Numbered from the stretch's first letter, positions 1 to 14,027 are shown. The stretch is 64,000 nucleotides of DNA from Cruorifilaria tuberocauda (GCA_013365365.1 JABVXU010000092.1:62001-126000); one strand, 5' to 3'. Numbers and translations: made by a program. Notes: a model not told the origin generated them from the sequence alone.

Positions 1-3000
1 TAGACTCGGAATCTAGGATAAGAGCATTCGTACCTAGGAAAGAAACTTCTGATATTTCAATTTCAACTGGTCGGTTATATTCTTGATTTTTTATTAAAAC
101 TAATTATTGGTCATGTTTTATTTTTTGCAGTCAAGTATATTTTTATGGACTTTGTTCTTGCAAAACATTGCTGCTGTTATTGTAACGTGCATTCATATTA
201 AAGCTTCGTTGAAGTATCTATTAATACTTGAAAACTTGTGTTTCGATCGGCATATAAGATTAAAATTTGCATTTTTGAATTTTTTTTTAGAGCAGCAATT
301 CATACGACGAAATTCGCTTTTGCCAAATAGGATAAGCGGGCGAAAATCTTCGTCGAAACATTTTAAACGACGAGTAAGGGCGTACTATATTCTTAATTTG
401 ATATATTATGGTAAACAAGAGACGTCATCTTTTAATATTTGTGGTTCGTTGCCAGTGACAGTTTATTTAGTGCAGAATATTAAATTAGTAATTTGTCAGC
501 TAGTCTCATATATATTTCTAGGGAGTTCGTATGTGGTTATTAGTCTACCATTGGAGGACATACTGCACAAAATTGCTAAAAAATTTTTCATTATTCTGAT
601 GAATAAATTTAGTGTTAGTAATGCTGCACATTAGTCTTTTTTACGAAAACATTTTAAAAAGCATTGATTCAAATTTTCCCAAAATATTCTATTCTTATGT
701 GTTTAATTTCAGTTGAAAGCGGAACCAGAATTTGTTAGAAATGCGAACGCTTTAGCCATATGTCTAAAGGCACCTGCTCAAAGAAAGGTCATTATTGTTT
801 TATGGGGACATAGTCTTATATAATTCCGATAACGTATAGTGGGATATACACTCCAAACTTTATCATTTATCATCATGGAATAATTTGCATCAAATATTTG
901 CTAAATAAGCAGATTATTGCATTAAATGCAGCAATTTATTTATATTTTTTGAAAGAGTAAATGCATCCAAACGCTCAATATTTTCTTTTTTGCAGAAAAA
1001 GGTAACACTACACAGGATAGAACATACGGATGTAACTGTTGAGCTGCTTAGTGGAAAGCAGGTTGAAGTTAGCTGTCGTTCGGATGCTATTGCGTCAGAA
1101 ATTGCTGATGTTGTTATGAGGCACATGAATTTTAATGAGAACTCGTTTTTTGGTTTAACTATACTGCGGGGTTTGTTTAAATTCATTTTGTATCTGTCGG
1201 TTGTTATTTAGCAGTTTGATCGTTCAGTTATCTGATGGCTACTGCTATTTTATAATTTGAACGTTCTATTACAAAAAATCGAATAGTAATGTTTGTGAGT
1301 AAAGTTGCAACTTCGTTGCAGTAAATTGCGCTTTTCTAAAATTCCGTCATTAGAACGTTTTAAAGGCCACTAATACGCCTAAGAATTTATTGTTTCTTCG
1401 CAGATTCTTAGGACATGGGATTGTCAAAAAATCGAAATACTGTGTTTCTCTATGTATGCAACATTTATTTCTTCTATCACTTCAGGAGTGCAGTTCTTCT
1501 ACATGCTAAATTTTTGTTAGTTTTATAGATGGCGAGCATTTCTTTTTGGATGATCATCAGCGGCTTGAAAAATTCGCACCGTCAGGTTGGAAAAGTGCAA
1601 GACAATATGGTTCATCTAAAAGACTTTATATGTTATTTCTGCGCTTTCGATATTATCCAGCATCAATCGCCTTTATACGGTCTGTTGTCATACGTAGAAA
1701 GTTATTCTATTTTAAGGTATAGTAGGGAGGAATTTCGTCATTATGGATATGCTTCTCGATTTTTTCCTGTACCTCACTCATCCTCTATTTTTAGTTACAC
1801 ATTTTCGAGATGTGTGTTATAATAGAATCTGAAATGTGGTTTATCGTGTCAGATTTTATCATTTCTTTATTATACACTGTTTATAATAAGCGTTCGGTGA
1901 GGCTAATATTTCCCAAGTTCTATTTCAGAACTGAAGTTGTGCTTCATGAATTGTATTTACAATTGCGACGAGACATCTTGGATGATCGCATTCAACCAAA
2001 ACGTGATTTGTTGTACGATTTAGCTGCATTTGCATTGCAGAGCGAATATTCTGATCAACCCAATGTAACAGTTTTGGACTACTTTGATGTGCAGCATTAT
2101 ATCCCAAAGGTCATATATTAACTCTTTTGGAACTCGAAAATCTATTATTAGCACATTTATTTTGGTTTTGTTCATCCATTTTCGGTATCTATATTTTGCC
2201 GCTTTTGGAAAACCGAATCGCCGTTGGGGACTTATTGAATCTGTCAGTCTTAAGTTTTTAAATCTTCAACTCTTATTCAAGTTGTCGTTTATTATTAGTT
2301 GCATTTTGTTTTTAATTTGTTTCAGTTCAATTAATAATAATATGTTTTGAAATTCCACAGCGAGAAATAAGTGTACTGGTGAAAAAATTAAATGGAGAAC
2401 GAGGAGAGATCGGGAACAGGGATTTTATTTTTTCCAGTAACTTATAATTCTCTTCACATTTGAGTAGGTCTGTACACCACTCATGGTTTTTTTTTTTTTT
2501 TTTACTTTAGAGATATTTGGATAACTACAATGAGCAAACAGTAATCAAAGATGTAATTGAAAAACATGGAAGATGCCGTGGAATGAAACAACAGGATGTT
2601 GAGAAGCGTTTCATTCTGGTGAGTTTTTGTACTTAATTCCTGAAGAATTAGATCGTTTCAAAATATAATGGAGAGCTTGAATCAGTATTTTTATAACTTT
2701 TGTCGGCATTTTTCAGCTGCATAGATTGTTGTATAGTGAGAAATGAAGAAGTTCTTCAATCACTTAGTTGTAAACATTTTAGAATACACAAAAACTTTTC
2801 ATATATCGTATCTGGTGGAACACTGAGCAAAACCACTATTGGAAAAGTGGTACTCATTTTAAATCAATGTTAACGGCATAATTGTTTTCCCTAAAAATTT
2901 GGGTTAATCCAAAGGGGTGAGCCATTTAAATATTGTTAACTAAATTCACATATTTTTTCGGATGTTCGTGCTGACGCAATAAATTTCTGTTGTTCTGTTT

Positions 3001-6000
3001 TTTTTCTAGTTGTGTCAACGGTTACCTGATTACGGTGCTCATTTGCATCGTGTTTTTGCATCCAAACCATCCATAAATCTTGGTAATACACCCCTTGGTG
3101 ATCCTGAAACTGGCGTGGCGCAATGGATTGGGATTATGACACGTGGTATTGTGCTTTTCGAAGAAGAAAGGTTTTTATTGACTTTTTGACTCTTAAACAA
3201 TTAAGGTATTCGAGAAATATTTTTTGTTGATCCCTTATTATATATCAAACTTGATATTTGCATTTTAGTGGTGGCCGACATGCCCAGATAGAACACCTTT
3301 GGCAAAATACACAAACTTTACAGTTTGATAAGAAGCGTTTCGTGATTGCCTCTGAAGTCCATGAACCTTCCATTAATGTTTTTTACACTGATCATTACAC
3401 AAAGTATGCTTAGGAAGTTTGTTTTGTATAGCATATATTTGTGTTTTATTAGGTTGTGAAAAATGCTTTGCTTCGTAGTATTACTCTTTTCTTAACTTTA
3501 TATGGTAATGTATATCAATTTGGTTCAGTAACTTCTTTCCAGAAGTGCCTATTTTGTTCGCTTTGCGGCTTCGCAGCATCGCTTTATGATAAAAATGCGA
3601 CAATGGAATCATACTTTGAGGCGTGATAGCCCTTTCGAGTTCCGTAGAATGCCGGATGTTGGTGCAGACACGTTTATGGAAGAGGTATTAATCTCCTTCC
3701 TAAATTATTAAGCAATCTCAAAGTCTTTAGTATCCTATATGTCTCATTTCGTATTTTATCACGCTGCAGTGCACTTGCAATAGAGGTTTTTTTTCTGTTC
3801 ATTTGAGAGATAGTATAATGGTTTTTATGTTGTAACAAAACCAATCGAATTCGTTATATTGGTGGGAATTGCCTAATGTGGTTAAGATATGCGAGTTTTT
3901 GAATTGTTTATGTAATGGCTGTTTGAAAATGGTAATTCTCAGTTTAATCTTACTGTTGTAGGTACCATCAGTGTATTATCTGAGTGCTCCTGATATAGCA
4001 AGCGTACTGGAACCAGGTTCTGCGGAAAGCAATAATCAATATACCTCAAGCGATAGCTCATCAAAAAAATATATGGAAACTCCGCACGATTCCAGTTCCA
4101 AGCCGAGTTCAATAAGTGGTGTGTTCAAGTTTCAAACTTCACAGTTATTTTTTACTGTTAAAAATTTGAGTCAAATAATGAGGCTGTAATTATACTGATT
4201 ATATTAGAAACTTTCCAAACTTCAAACTTGAAATGAAATACTTTTCATCTAGGTGGTCGAATTTTGGGAGAGATTTCTTCTGAAGAACTCACTGAAAACG
4301 GTGATGGATATACTTTGGAAATTTTGCTGGAAAAAGATCCAAATAGTGGGCTTGGTTTAACACTGGTTGATGGTAATTTGAATGGTGTGAAAGGTGTATA
4401 TGTGAAGTCAGTATCGGAAGAAGGTGTTGGAAAAAAAGGAGTTGGTTGTTTTTCTTAAATTTTTCTGTCATGGTTTTTCTTTTCTCAAGTAAATATAATT
4501 TCATATCAGATTTTGACTTAGCTTGAAAAGGAATTTTAAAAATTTAGGGTGTGAATGTTGGTGATCGAATACTAAGTGTGAATGATGTGTCACTTATTGG
4601 TAAGGATAGGCATGTAACTGTCGATCTAGTGAAAAAGTGTGGCAATTTCGTCCATCTAAAGATTTTCAGGTCGATTAATTTTTTTCTTTTGTAATTATGA
4701 AGTATGAATTTCCGCTGTTATGCAACATGAAGTAGTAAAGTATATCGTTGTTTTGGCCTTTCATTTGGACCACGTACTCGTCTGATTGTAGAACACGACA
4801 TTTGTTCTCTCTACTATTTTCTGGCGACAAGATTCATTGGTAGATTTTTAGTACTCTTTTCGAAATTACAGATTACCAATAAATACAAGTATTTATTTGC
4901 CAAGGTGATTCTAACTGACGAGAACTTTGGCACTCCCTGATAATTGGTACTAATCACTCTGGTTATCATGAGATTTTCGTCAGACATAAGATTTGATGTC
5001 AAGTACTCCAGAACTTCTTTTAATTTCCAGGAGTTTGTTTTTTGATGAACAGTTTTGTAATAAAGTCAAGTATTTTAAGGTTAGAAGCGGTAACATCTGC
5101 ACTTGCTTCTGGCATTATTAAGAACAAAATAATGACCTGCGACCAAAAAGGATATAAAAATTATTCACTCTCTGTTAATGAAGGTTAGTCTTTTCCAATG
5201 ATTAAGTCGGATCTGAAATATAGATCATAAATTATATCGCACGGTTTGTAGGACTGAGATCAAGAACTCCGCCACCGCCAAGAAAGTATTCAAACGTTCT
5301 GAAGAAACGCACAAGAGCTGTCAGTGATTTTGGCGCTGTTGGTGATACTTTGCCCGATTTGAATAGCGAAGATTTGTTATCAAATTTTAGAAGCGAATCG
5401 AAGTTGGGGTAAGTTTCTGCCGTGTTTCACTATTGTTATTAGAAGAATGGATACTTAGGTGATCAAAGGTTAAGCCGTTTTATTCCCGAAAAAAAAGAAC
5501 AGTTTTCAGATGTTATAATTGTCAAATATTTTTGACCCGAGTTGGTTTATTGACTTGTTTCATTTTTTTTTTTTTGTTGTATTCTGAAACATATTCAACT
5601 AATTTGATTTCAACAATCTGCAGAACACGTTTTCCTATCATCAACTGCTGCTTTTTACTTCACATAAGAAAAATTTAAAAAGATATACTGCTAAAATATT
5701 TAAGATGAAGCAACAGGAAACTTTTTTATAGACAACTGCTTGATATATTTTAAGAATGTAGTGCTATCAATTTTTTGTATCATTTCTTTAAGCTACAGTA
5801 GTTTGTTATCAACAGTGATGATTTCTAGATATTTGCGACCGGAAACTTCGTTGAACGACGCGGTCGATTGTGGAGTGGGATACGATGTGCCAGTGGTATC
5901 TATATATAAGTTCGAAAGTGTTGATGACGAATTGTTAGAGCATTCTCCAAAACGATGTAGTGCAACAACATATTTTCCATTTAAGACAAATGAAAGTGAA

Positions 6001-7247
6001 TGGTTGAGAACGGGGAAAAGTGACGTTGACAAACAAAGAAGTCCGTGCAGCGACTGGAAGTCAGTAGAGGATTATAGATATTTGAAAAAATTTTATTGTA
6101 CTTTGCAGAGAACTATCGAATGAAAGTAATTTTATATAGCTCCACTACTTGTAGAAGGAAACCAAATCTTGATTGGGCTGATGACTTGGATGATATTGTG
6201 GAACCATTACCCTCCGATATTTCGATGGTCACTCTAGAGCGTAATGGATCTGGTAGCCTTGGTTTTCAAATCGCATCTAGTGGAGGTGTTGTATATGTAA
6301 AGCAGATTACTGCGGAGCCTGCACTTTCATGCCCCGACATTCAAGTGGGAGACAAGATTGTATTGGTTTGTTTTAAATTCACTAGCTCATTCTCTGAGTG
6401 TTATGTTTCTATTACATTTTTTTTAGATATTTAAGGTGTTGTATACGAGGTAAGTGGATAGATCAAAAATAATTTTTTGGAATTTTTTGTTGTATGATAT
6501 TGTATATGTTAAAATATGTTTTGCAGGTAAACCATGAGAAGGTACAAAATTTGACACATCAACAATTAGTGGATTTATTAAAAAAGGGTGGTGATAAAGT
6601 GATAATAGGTTTGCAAAATTCAGACAAAAAAATTGGTACTCGTGACGAAGGCGAACAGACTGTACGAGTTGTTTTGGAGAAGTCTCATACGGGTTCTCTT
6701 GGTCTTAGCTTAGCAAAGAAAACTGGTTTTGATGGTATGTTATCAATTTTAACGCTTGTTATCGATCATTTGTGATTTGTTTTATTGTCTGCGCTTTTGT
6801 TCTCGTTCAGAGAGGATTCCTCTATGTTCAATTACTTTTATAAAAAACTGCGGATTTAAACATTTTTTTAACTTTAGAATAAAACTTAGACTTTCTTGAT
6901 ATAGTTTTATCCCAAGACTATCGATAGTGCTACAACAAAATTCTTGAGATGCTGATAGTGTATTTTTCTCTGGAACAGATCTACGATATCCAGAACTGAG
7001 TGTATTTGATTTTATTCTTTTCATTAATTGCTTTTGTTCTAATTTTTGAAATATTTTAGGAATTTATATCCGAATGATCAGCAGTGGTAGTGCTGCGGAT
7101 ATTGATGGAACGCTCCACATCGGTGATAAAATTTGGAAAGTTAATGGGCAGTTAGTAAGTAGTTGTACACCAGGCGCCATCGTTGATTTATTGAAAGCTG
7201 CAAGTAATCCAGTGGAAATTATTGTAAAACGAATTCCCAACAAGTAA
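1..7247 (+). CDS. FERM and triple-PDZ scaffold protein (5' end missing)
   Basis: Nineteen exons join in phase: <1-69, 291-373, 713-787, 996-1170, 1529-1700, 1929-2109, 2511-2618, 3010-3170, 3269-3403, 3543-3684, 3962-4118, 4253-4440, 4548-4669, 5080-5183, 5252-5408, 5829-6059, 6155-6365, 6527-6734, 7060-7247. About 954 residues are visible. A FERM domain spans roughly residues 76-430, with FGLTILRDGEHFF and the helical lobe around VCQRL-like LCQRLPDYGAHLHRVF. PDZ domains lie near 500-588 (SGLGLTLVD), 768-850 (GSLGFQIASSGG) and 862-953 (GSLGLSLAKK). A proline-rich, basic linker lies between PDZ1 and PDZ2. No tyrosine-phosphatase domain follows PDZ3. The order FERM-PDZ-PDZ-PDZ resembles FRMPD2 or the non-catalytic half of PTPN13, so a submembrane polarity or junction scaffold is inferred. 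The weakest donors are at 1701 (GTTATT) and 4441. The end is uncertain: a donor GTAATA overlaps the stop and could join an exon near 7306. AATAAA lies at 7623. Confidence 0.85.
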
Positions 7248-7622
7248 TAAAATTAATTTTAAATGAATTTTCTCGCTATTAATACGTTATAATTAGTTTT
7301 TGCAGACTTCACTTCACTGTTAGTTATGGTGTTTACAGGTCCGGCTTTTCAGTGATGGTAATTTTCTTATCTATTCGTTGTTTTATAGTCAGCTCATTTT
7401 ACTTTATTTTATTTCATCTTCTGTAAGTTGTCGGTGTAATTTGAAGACGACATGTTATCATATTGATGATGTCACTGTATATGTGAAAATTTACTTTCAT
7501 CATGCAATCTTCTTTTCTGTTTACGCTGAATTCATATTTGCATGCCATGCATATTTTATTTTTTTTAATGGAATTTACGGATACTTCAACAACTACTGTC
7601 GGTTTGAAACACTATGCGTTTC

Positions 7623-7628
7623 AATAAA
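7623..7628 (+). terminator. AATAAA poly(A) signal of the FERM/PDZ gene
   Basis: A canonical AATAAA lies about 380 bases after the predicted stop. It is plausible for the 3' end but unproven. Confidence 0.35.
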
Positions 7629-10498
7629 ATAGAGGAAAAATATGAGTTTTACTCTTAATTGTTGCTGTGTTATATCAAACCTTTGCTTGTTGAAATCTGT
7701 GATTTCTCATTTGAATTTTCTACCAGGTTATCCAGAACGGTGCATTAAATTTTCCGATTCTTGAACAGTATATTTTTTTTCTTCGTTTTTCCCTTTCGCT
7801 CCTTAATTTGTAGATTTGAAAATTAGCTCAACTGAAACACTTTTGCAAATACGAACAGTATCAAAATTTCACTATTTGGATGTCCTACTTTTGTTAGCAA
7901 ACCATTCTGTGATTACATGTCGGGCTTGAAGTGTACTTTATGTGGAAAATGCTGTTCTGATTCTGTATCCGATTCGAGATTGCATTTGCAACATTCTTAT
8001 ATGCGAAGAAGTGTATTTGAAGGACGAAATTCTTTTTGCTTTTTGCTGATTGATGGTTATTCGTTGGATAGAACTAATAGCTGACATTAGTGAGCAGTAG
8101 GAATAGTGTCATTAATTAAAATATACTGCTTCCATGTCCTACGAACATTTTCATGTTTTTGCAAATTCTAATAGTGATTTAGGGTGGCACATTTTCCAGT
8201 ACAATATGTTCTGTACATTATATATATTGGAATATATATATATTTGATTGCTCAGTTCCTTCTGTGTAAAAGAACATATCATCTACATCCTGTAATATAT
8301 GATATTAAGTTACAAGTTGGCACTCTGAACGTCCATATCTATGTACCTAATTTTGTAATTTTAGTCGTAACTGTATGAAAAGGAGAGATCAATACAATTA
8401 AGATTTCAGTATATGATGTTTAAGAGAGTGGATATATATAATGGAAAGGTAGGGATTGGTGAATCAGAGCATACATAAAGAGTGAATTGTGTTCTTAACA
8501 TCATTTTCAAGTTCTTGAGTTGTAGCAGTAAACCATCTTCCAGTTAAAAAGTTAATTGTTAGTCGTACTTTCACAATAATTCGGATTGCAAATGTTACCT
8601 ATGTTCGTCACCAAGATATTGTGGAATCGTGCCGTTTTTTACCCTTTATATTCTTCGAATGATGTCTAAGTGAACTTCATTTCTCATCTGTTAAGTGCTG
8701 AACCATTTGTTAGGTTTGTGCTTTGCCTTTCAGCTATTTGATGCTCATCTGTGAAAACATCTTTATGATCTGTCTCACCTTTTCATTTACTTTGCTCTTT
8801 GTCGACACTTCCGTATCAATATTTACAGAACAGAAATAACAAAACTGCCTCGCAGCTCTTTGTTACTTATCGACAGTTTTGCTCAGGAAATGCAACTCTT
8901 GTTTCCAGTATATTGGATCTAGACGATATAGTTCTGTCATTAAATCTCACTTAATGTTGATAAGCGCTATTTTTTGTGAAGTCTGACATGTTTTTTTTTT
9001 CGTCCAGAGAATAGAAATGATAAGTAGTGGAGATGTTTCATTTTTCAGTCAACAATCGTTCCTGAGATCATCCATTTTCTTCGGCGCAAATAGTCGCTGA
9101 TTTCATACGTTCAAGTTGCATTTTTTCCGCCAATAAATATATTAAATATATTTTTCCGTTTATTGTAAAATTGCATTGTATGTACATTGTTAGAATGAGC
9201 ACTTAGTAATTCACCAGATTTTTTTTAGTGGACAAATTAGGTATTATATGTATTAGACTTTCAGGTAGCCACTTTTTTAAAACAAGAATTCGGTTATGAG
9301 TGACGGTTAACACCGATACCGTAGTTAATTAAATCTTCGTGTTTCAGTCCGCATCAAGTAGATTGTTATTAAGAAAGAGGTAACTAAAGAAACGGAATCA
9401 GATAAATCTTTTGTGATGTCAGATCATCAACTGTAAAGTCAAGGGCATTTTCTAAGACGTAGAATGCGCAAATGATCTCTGCTATCTATCGCGCATTCCC
9501 CAAATACAGATCTGAATCAACTCTAAAGTTCATTTACTTTTTGACATTTGACTACTCACTATTAGTTATGAATAACTTGTCAACTAAATTGAAGTAGAGA
9601 TGAAAGTGGTTGCATAGATTTATTTTCAAAAGAAAGCTAAAGAAATCAACTAAGCAGCACTTCCCTTTGGATTTTTTGGCTATTTCAGTAATTTCCGTTC
9701 AAGTTCATTTTAAAATGATCTGATTTCTTAGCACTAATTAATTTCAATATCGGAAGAATTCCAGTTCCACTTAGAACTCATGTTTTGCCTTTCTAGACAC
9801 CTCAGTTGCATTTCTTAATCTTGATTATAAGGTCTTCCGATTTTTCACAATGTGGATATCAACTACATATTTATCACTTCCACTCGATATTTTACAAGTT
9901 ATTCCCTGACTTAAATTAATTAGAAAGGAATTTGTACTGATTATAAATATGATATTTTTATGCAGATATGTCGAAAAGAACGACAGTAAAAAATACATTT
10001 ACATTGCGGATCAGTTCATGAAGAGAACTACAGGAACTAAAGATTAAACATGTAAAACTAAGGAAGCCGAAAGATTTCGAAAGTGATGTACATGTAACGT
10101 CACTAATTCTGTGAGAGTTAACCAAAAATAAATTTGTATCGAACGGCCATCTAGTAATTATACTGTATCCGTTATAACGACTAGTCATTCATTGCTTCTA
10201 ACACTCGGTCATATCTAAGTTTCCCGTTTATTAATATAAAGCAACGATTCTCACGAAAACAGTGTGATTGAAAATCAGTAGAGATAATAGATCTACGAAA
10301 TCATCCTTAAATTCATGCACATTAAAATTTACTATCAAAATATAAACCTGCTTGATGAATAAACACGCATGCATGTATGGATTCGGAAATATCAAATAGC
10401 TGCCGTAGATGACTTTACTGACATCTTGTTTTTACCGAACTGAAAACTAACAAAATAAGTTGGAATTCAAATTTTTATTAGTTTAAGTGACTGATGAC

Positions 10499-10504
10499 TT
10501 TATT
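10499..10504 (-). terminator. Poly(A) signal for the ACK-family kinase
   Basis: TTTATT on the + strand reads AATAAA on the minus strand. It lies about 125 bases beyond the stop at 10627 and supports ending the kinase CDS there. Confidence 0.45.
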
Positions 10505-10626
10505 TCAAAATGAAACAAAGGTGTTATGACAAATACGATACTCCATCACCAGTAGTATGGATACACCCTCGAAGATTGAGTCTAACTCAGGATACGCGTA
10601 TTCAAAATCAGGTGAAGGGGGCAGTT

Positions 10627-13600
10627 TTAGGAATGAATATTTACCTGTAATAATCCAAAAGCCGTCCCATCAACTCCAATATGACAAGTGTGATGAACAT
10701 CACCTTGAGGCTCACTTATTAATAACTTGCGGCTAGTCCTGTCGTGTATCTTTTCTTTTTCATGAGAAAAGATTTTTGAATGTGCTAAAAAGGAAACTGG
10801 TGACAAGTACTTATCGTACTTGGTGCTTGGGAATTCAACTGCAAGCTTTGCAACGGTTTCTTTGGGTCTAAATAAGCCTGTTCGACCATTTCGCATATAT
10901 CCACGCCAGAAGTAGCCATCTGGATATGTCGGAGGGCTGAAAATTTAATCTAAATCAGTGCAATTTTTAGCTGAAATAATACAGAAATTAACATCAGAAC
11001 TGTAGTAAGCACTATAGACATACGAGATTTATTAAAGAAGATTCAATCCATAAAAAATGCATGAAGGAGTCATTACTCAACTAAAAGTATAAACCAAGCA
11101 CCAACCACTTATCGAGTACAATTATAGTTTCATTTTTTGAATACTGGAGGTGGTCAATGATTCCATCACAGCAAGATGTCACGGTAATCAAACACTGAGG
11201 CATGATTTCTGGAAGCTGTCGTACGATATCCGTAAAAGAAGGGCGCTCTTCCGGCTTGTGGGCCCAGCATTGCATCATAAGGTCATAAAATTCAATCGGG
11301 CATGCGTCTGGACATTCCAATCTTTGTAGATTTGGATAGTCTATTGCTGTTAATATCTAAAAAAAACCAGCAGATGAAGAGAAAAAGTTATGCTAGAAAA
11401 GCCAGAAAACTCTGAACATTATGAACGAAGGAGTAACTTACTGAGCAGAATATTCCAACAAGCTACATATTATTGGAAGAGGATTTAATACCAATAAAAG
11501 ACGGAACAAAAATAACCTGTGCACTGGTGAAACCAGCCCAAGGCATCTGACCAAAAGAAAATATTTCAAATAATGTTACTCCATATGACCAAACGTCACT
11601 AGCAGATGTAAACTTGAGGAAACTAATAGCTTCAGGAGCACACCACGCAATCGGTAGTTTTACTGCTTCTGAAAACTCGCTTCGATAATAATCCTCACCC
11701 ATGCCCAACGAACGGCTTAATCCAAAATCCGAAATTTTTACCTGCAATTAGTTATGAAATTTGACATTTCATCCTTTCTCAATCAATGTACCAATATATT
11801 TTATGATCGTCCCTTTCGCTTGTTTTACATTATCTCATTTCCACTTCCTAAATTTTTCTAAATATGTTTGCACAATTATGGAACATGGGGATGACCAAAA
11901 ACTACTCTTTATTATCTATGGCATATTCAGCGAAAAAAAAGTCTATTTACCCTTTCAACAGAAAAAACAAGAACATTGCGTGCTGCAAGATCGCGATGAA
12001 TAAGTCTCTCATCTGACAGATATTTCATACCCTGTGCGATCTGCATCGAAAATTTACAAAATGTATCCACAAAGAATGTGCCCCGTAAAGAAGGCTTTTG
12101 AAGACATTCCAACAGTGATCCACAAGGTGCCAATTCAGATACCTGCACGGATGTAACTGAAGTAATTCAAAAAGATGCCAATTTATAAACTTTAAAATCG
12201 AATAAAGAAAAAAAACAACTGAGATAAAAACTACTGAAACGGTGATGTCTTTTTAGGCAAATATATTTCTTGCGAAAGATGTATTTTTGTAATCAAAAAC
12301 TAACCAGCATAACTGCTTTAGTATCCAACACCACACCATAAAGTCTGACAACGCATTCATGACGCATTTTGTGTAACACTGCAACCTCTTGCAAAAAATT
12401 AAGTGGATTGGCAAATAGTTTCTCAGGCAAAATACATTTTACTGCTACCTGCAACAGTAATTTAGGTTATTAGGTTTTGTATGTTAAAGTAGCTGTTGTC
12501 TTTGTTAGAAGCATTTAAACTTCAAATACGGATGAAGTAAGAGTTCTTGCGTGGGTCTCCTTAAACGGCTTATAAATGGCTTATATGCTGCCAATGACCA
12601 TCTTCCTGACTAAAATTCATTGTAACAAACTATGCACCCAAATACCTGTATTTGTTCAATGTTATTTGAATTATTCCAAGCCGCTTGATAAACGGATCCG
12701 AACTCGCCTTTTCCCAACTGCTTGGATAATGTAATATTTTCCAGACGTATCACATGCTGTTCTTGATAACTCGGTGAATACTGTTCTTTTTTCTTTGAAT
12801 TTTCTGCAAAAAAAATCTAATATAGATAACTTTTTATTTTATTCAAAAGCATTAAAAAACAGAAAGTGGCCTGAAATTTTAAGTTTATGATTATACCATA
12901 GTACTAATAGAAACTCATCACTAATTAACGAAATGTAAATGAAAAAATATTTGAGCAAAACTGATGCCTTTGCCGAGGATTTTCCTTCGTAGCTTCCCCA
13001 TAATCGAAGACTTGGAAAACCTTCGGCAGTAAGCCGCATGCAAGCGTTTCTGTTCCGGTCTGCTCATACCAATTTTGTTCAGATCTTTCTCATCCACAAA
13101 ACTTATGTCGGATGCATTACGCAACCTCAGGACTGTCCGCATAGAATGTTCATAACTGAAATAATTTAACTGAGATTACTTACACCATATTTAATCACAT
13201 TTCCCACTAAAAAGAGGCCTTGATCTCACATCACTTCTATTATTCCCAATAATGCATTAGATAAACACTTCCTATCATTTGTTCCCACTTTGTTTATTTT
13301 TACTTAATGTCTGCATATAAGCAATTTATTTTTAAATCATAAAGAGTTTTCAGCATTCGTGATTAACATTCAGCTGATACATTACTTCAAAACGTTCTAT
13401 GATTAATCATTATAACTTCGATAAATTTAATTCAAGTTTAACTTGATTCATTTTCGTTTAATTTAATTTAATCAAATCTGAAGCTGGTTTACTTTAATTG
13501 GTATGAAAAATTAAAACATCTTTGTTAATGATCCCTTTTTTTAATGCATGTATTTAATGAATGTTGCAACTTGCAACTAAAAACAAATAAAGGGAAACGC

Positions 13601-13660
13601 ATACCGTAGCAAATCGGCTTCACATAGTAATTCTGAAATAGTACACTGTTCCGTTGCCAT
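10627..13660 (-). CDS. ACK/TNK-family non-receptor tyrosine kinase (ARK-1/SID-3-like)
   Basis: Exons in coding order are 13660-13605, 13155-12962, 12803-12646, 12448-12305, 12142-11951, 11741-11517, 11356-11109, 10936-10627, giving about 508 residues. An N-terminal SAM-like segment contains DLNKIGMSRPEQKRL, typical of ACK. The kinase domain (about 102-368) has the glycine loop LGKGEFGSV, VAVK lysine, HRDLAARN catalytic loop, DFG and WCAPE, so all catalytic elements are intact. It ends with QCWAHKPEERPSF, the ACK signature. An SH3 domain follows (about 388-447; YPDGYFWRGYMRNGRTG). No CRIB or long proline-rich tail is visible, so it is shorter than vertebrate TNK2. Known relatives act downstream of Cdc42 and EGFR and in endocytosis. 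The last exon may instead end at 10645 (GTAAAT donor); a poly(A) signal at 10499 favours the simple stop. The donor at 12961 competes with a GC site in the same phase. Confidence 0.87.
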
Positions 13661-13664
13661 CACC

Positions 13665-13666
13665 CT
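13665..13666 (-). promoter_or_regulatory. Probable spliced-leader acceptor, ACK kinase
   Basis: The minus strand reads AGTATTTAG directly before GGTG and the ATG at 13660, with no visible cis donor upstream. Trans-splicing is inferred. Confidence 0.4.
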
Positions 13667-14027
13667 AAATACTTTTCTTGGACTATGAACTGTAGAACCA
13701 CCCTTTCGTAATAAAGAATTTCCACTAGATAACTAATAATATCTGAAAAAAAAAGGTTAAGGATGTTGGGAGGGTTACGGATCATTGACGGAACGAACAA
13801 ATTATTGGATGACTTTAGTTAGAAAGCCTTCGTTGTTCCAAATCGCCTAATTTTCTAAAGAAAAAAACCAACGACTTAACAACAATTAGCAGAATAGGTG
13901 TTGGACATTCAAAAAGATTATGTACGGTTAGAAGGAGGGAGACTTCGATTCTTTTAAGTTTCGCTTTAGATGATTTTCTGGTTTTGGTGGAAGTTGCGGA
14001 GATACAAAGCATTATACTTGTATTTTC

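Larger units (their letters stand above)
7248..10626. other. AT-rich intergenic stretch without a supported gene
   Basis: This gap lies between two convergent genes. Open frames at 7378-7632 (+), 8184-8378 (+) and 9958-10188 (-) have no recognisable motif and no consistent splice context. A TA-rich patch lies near 8218-8246. I see no gene, apart from the out-of-frame coding-like segment just below 10644 described in the findings. Confidence 0.5.

Noticed and set aside
107..634. A 175-codon plus-strand open frame at the left end
   Set aside because: Only 291-373 fits splice sites and phase with the FERM/PDZ gene; the rest is intron with AT-rich, hydrophobic filler translation.
6102..6137. A possible 17-base micro-exon between two FERM/PDZ exons
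   Set aside because: Including it breaks the frame of the following exon or introduces a stop; direct joining of 6059 to 6155 keeps the frame.
8218..8246. A TA-rich patch that looked like a promoter TATA cluster
   Set aside because: It lies in a gene-free stretch with no start nearby and such patches are common in this AT-rich sequence.
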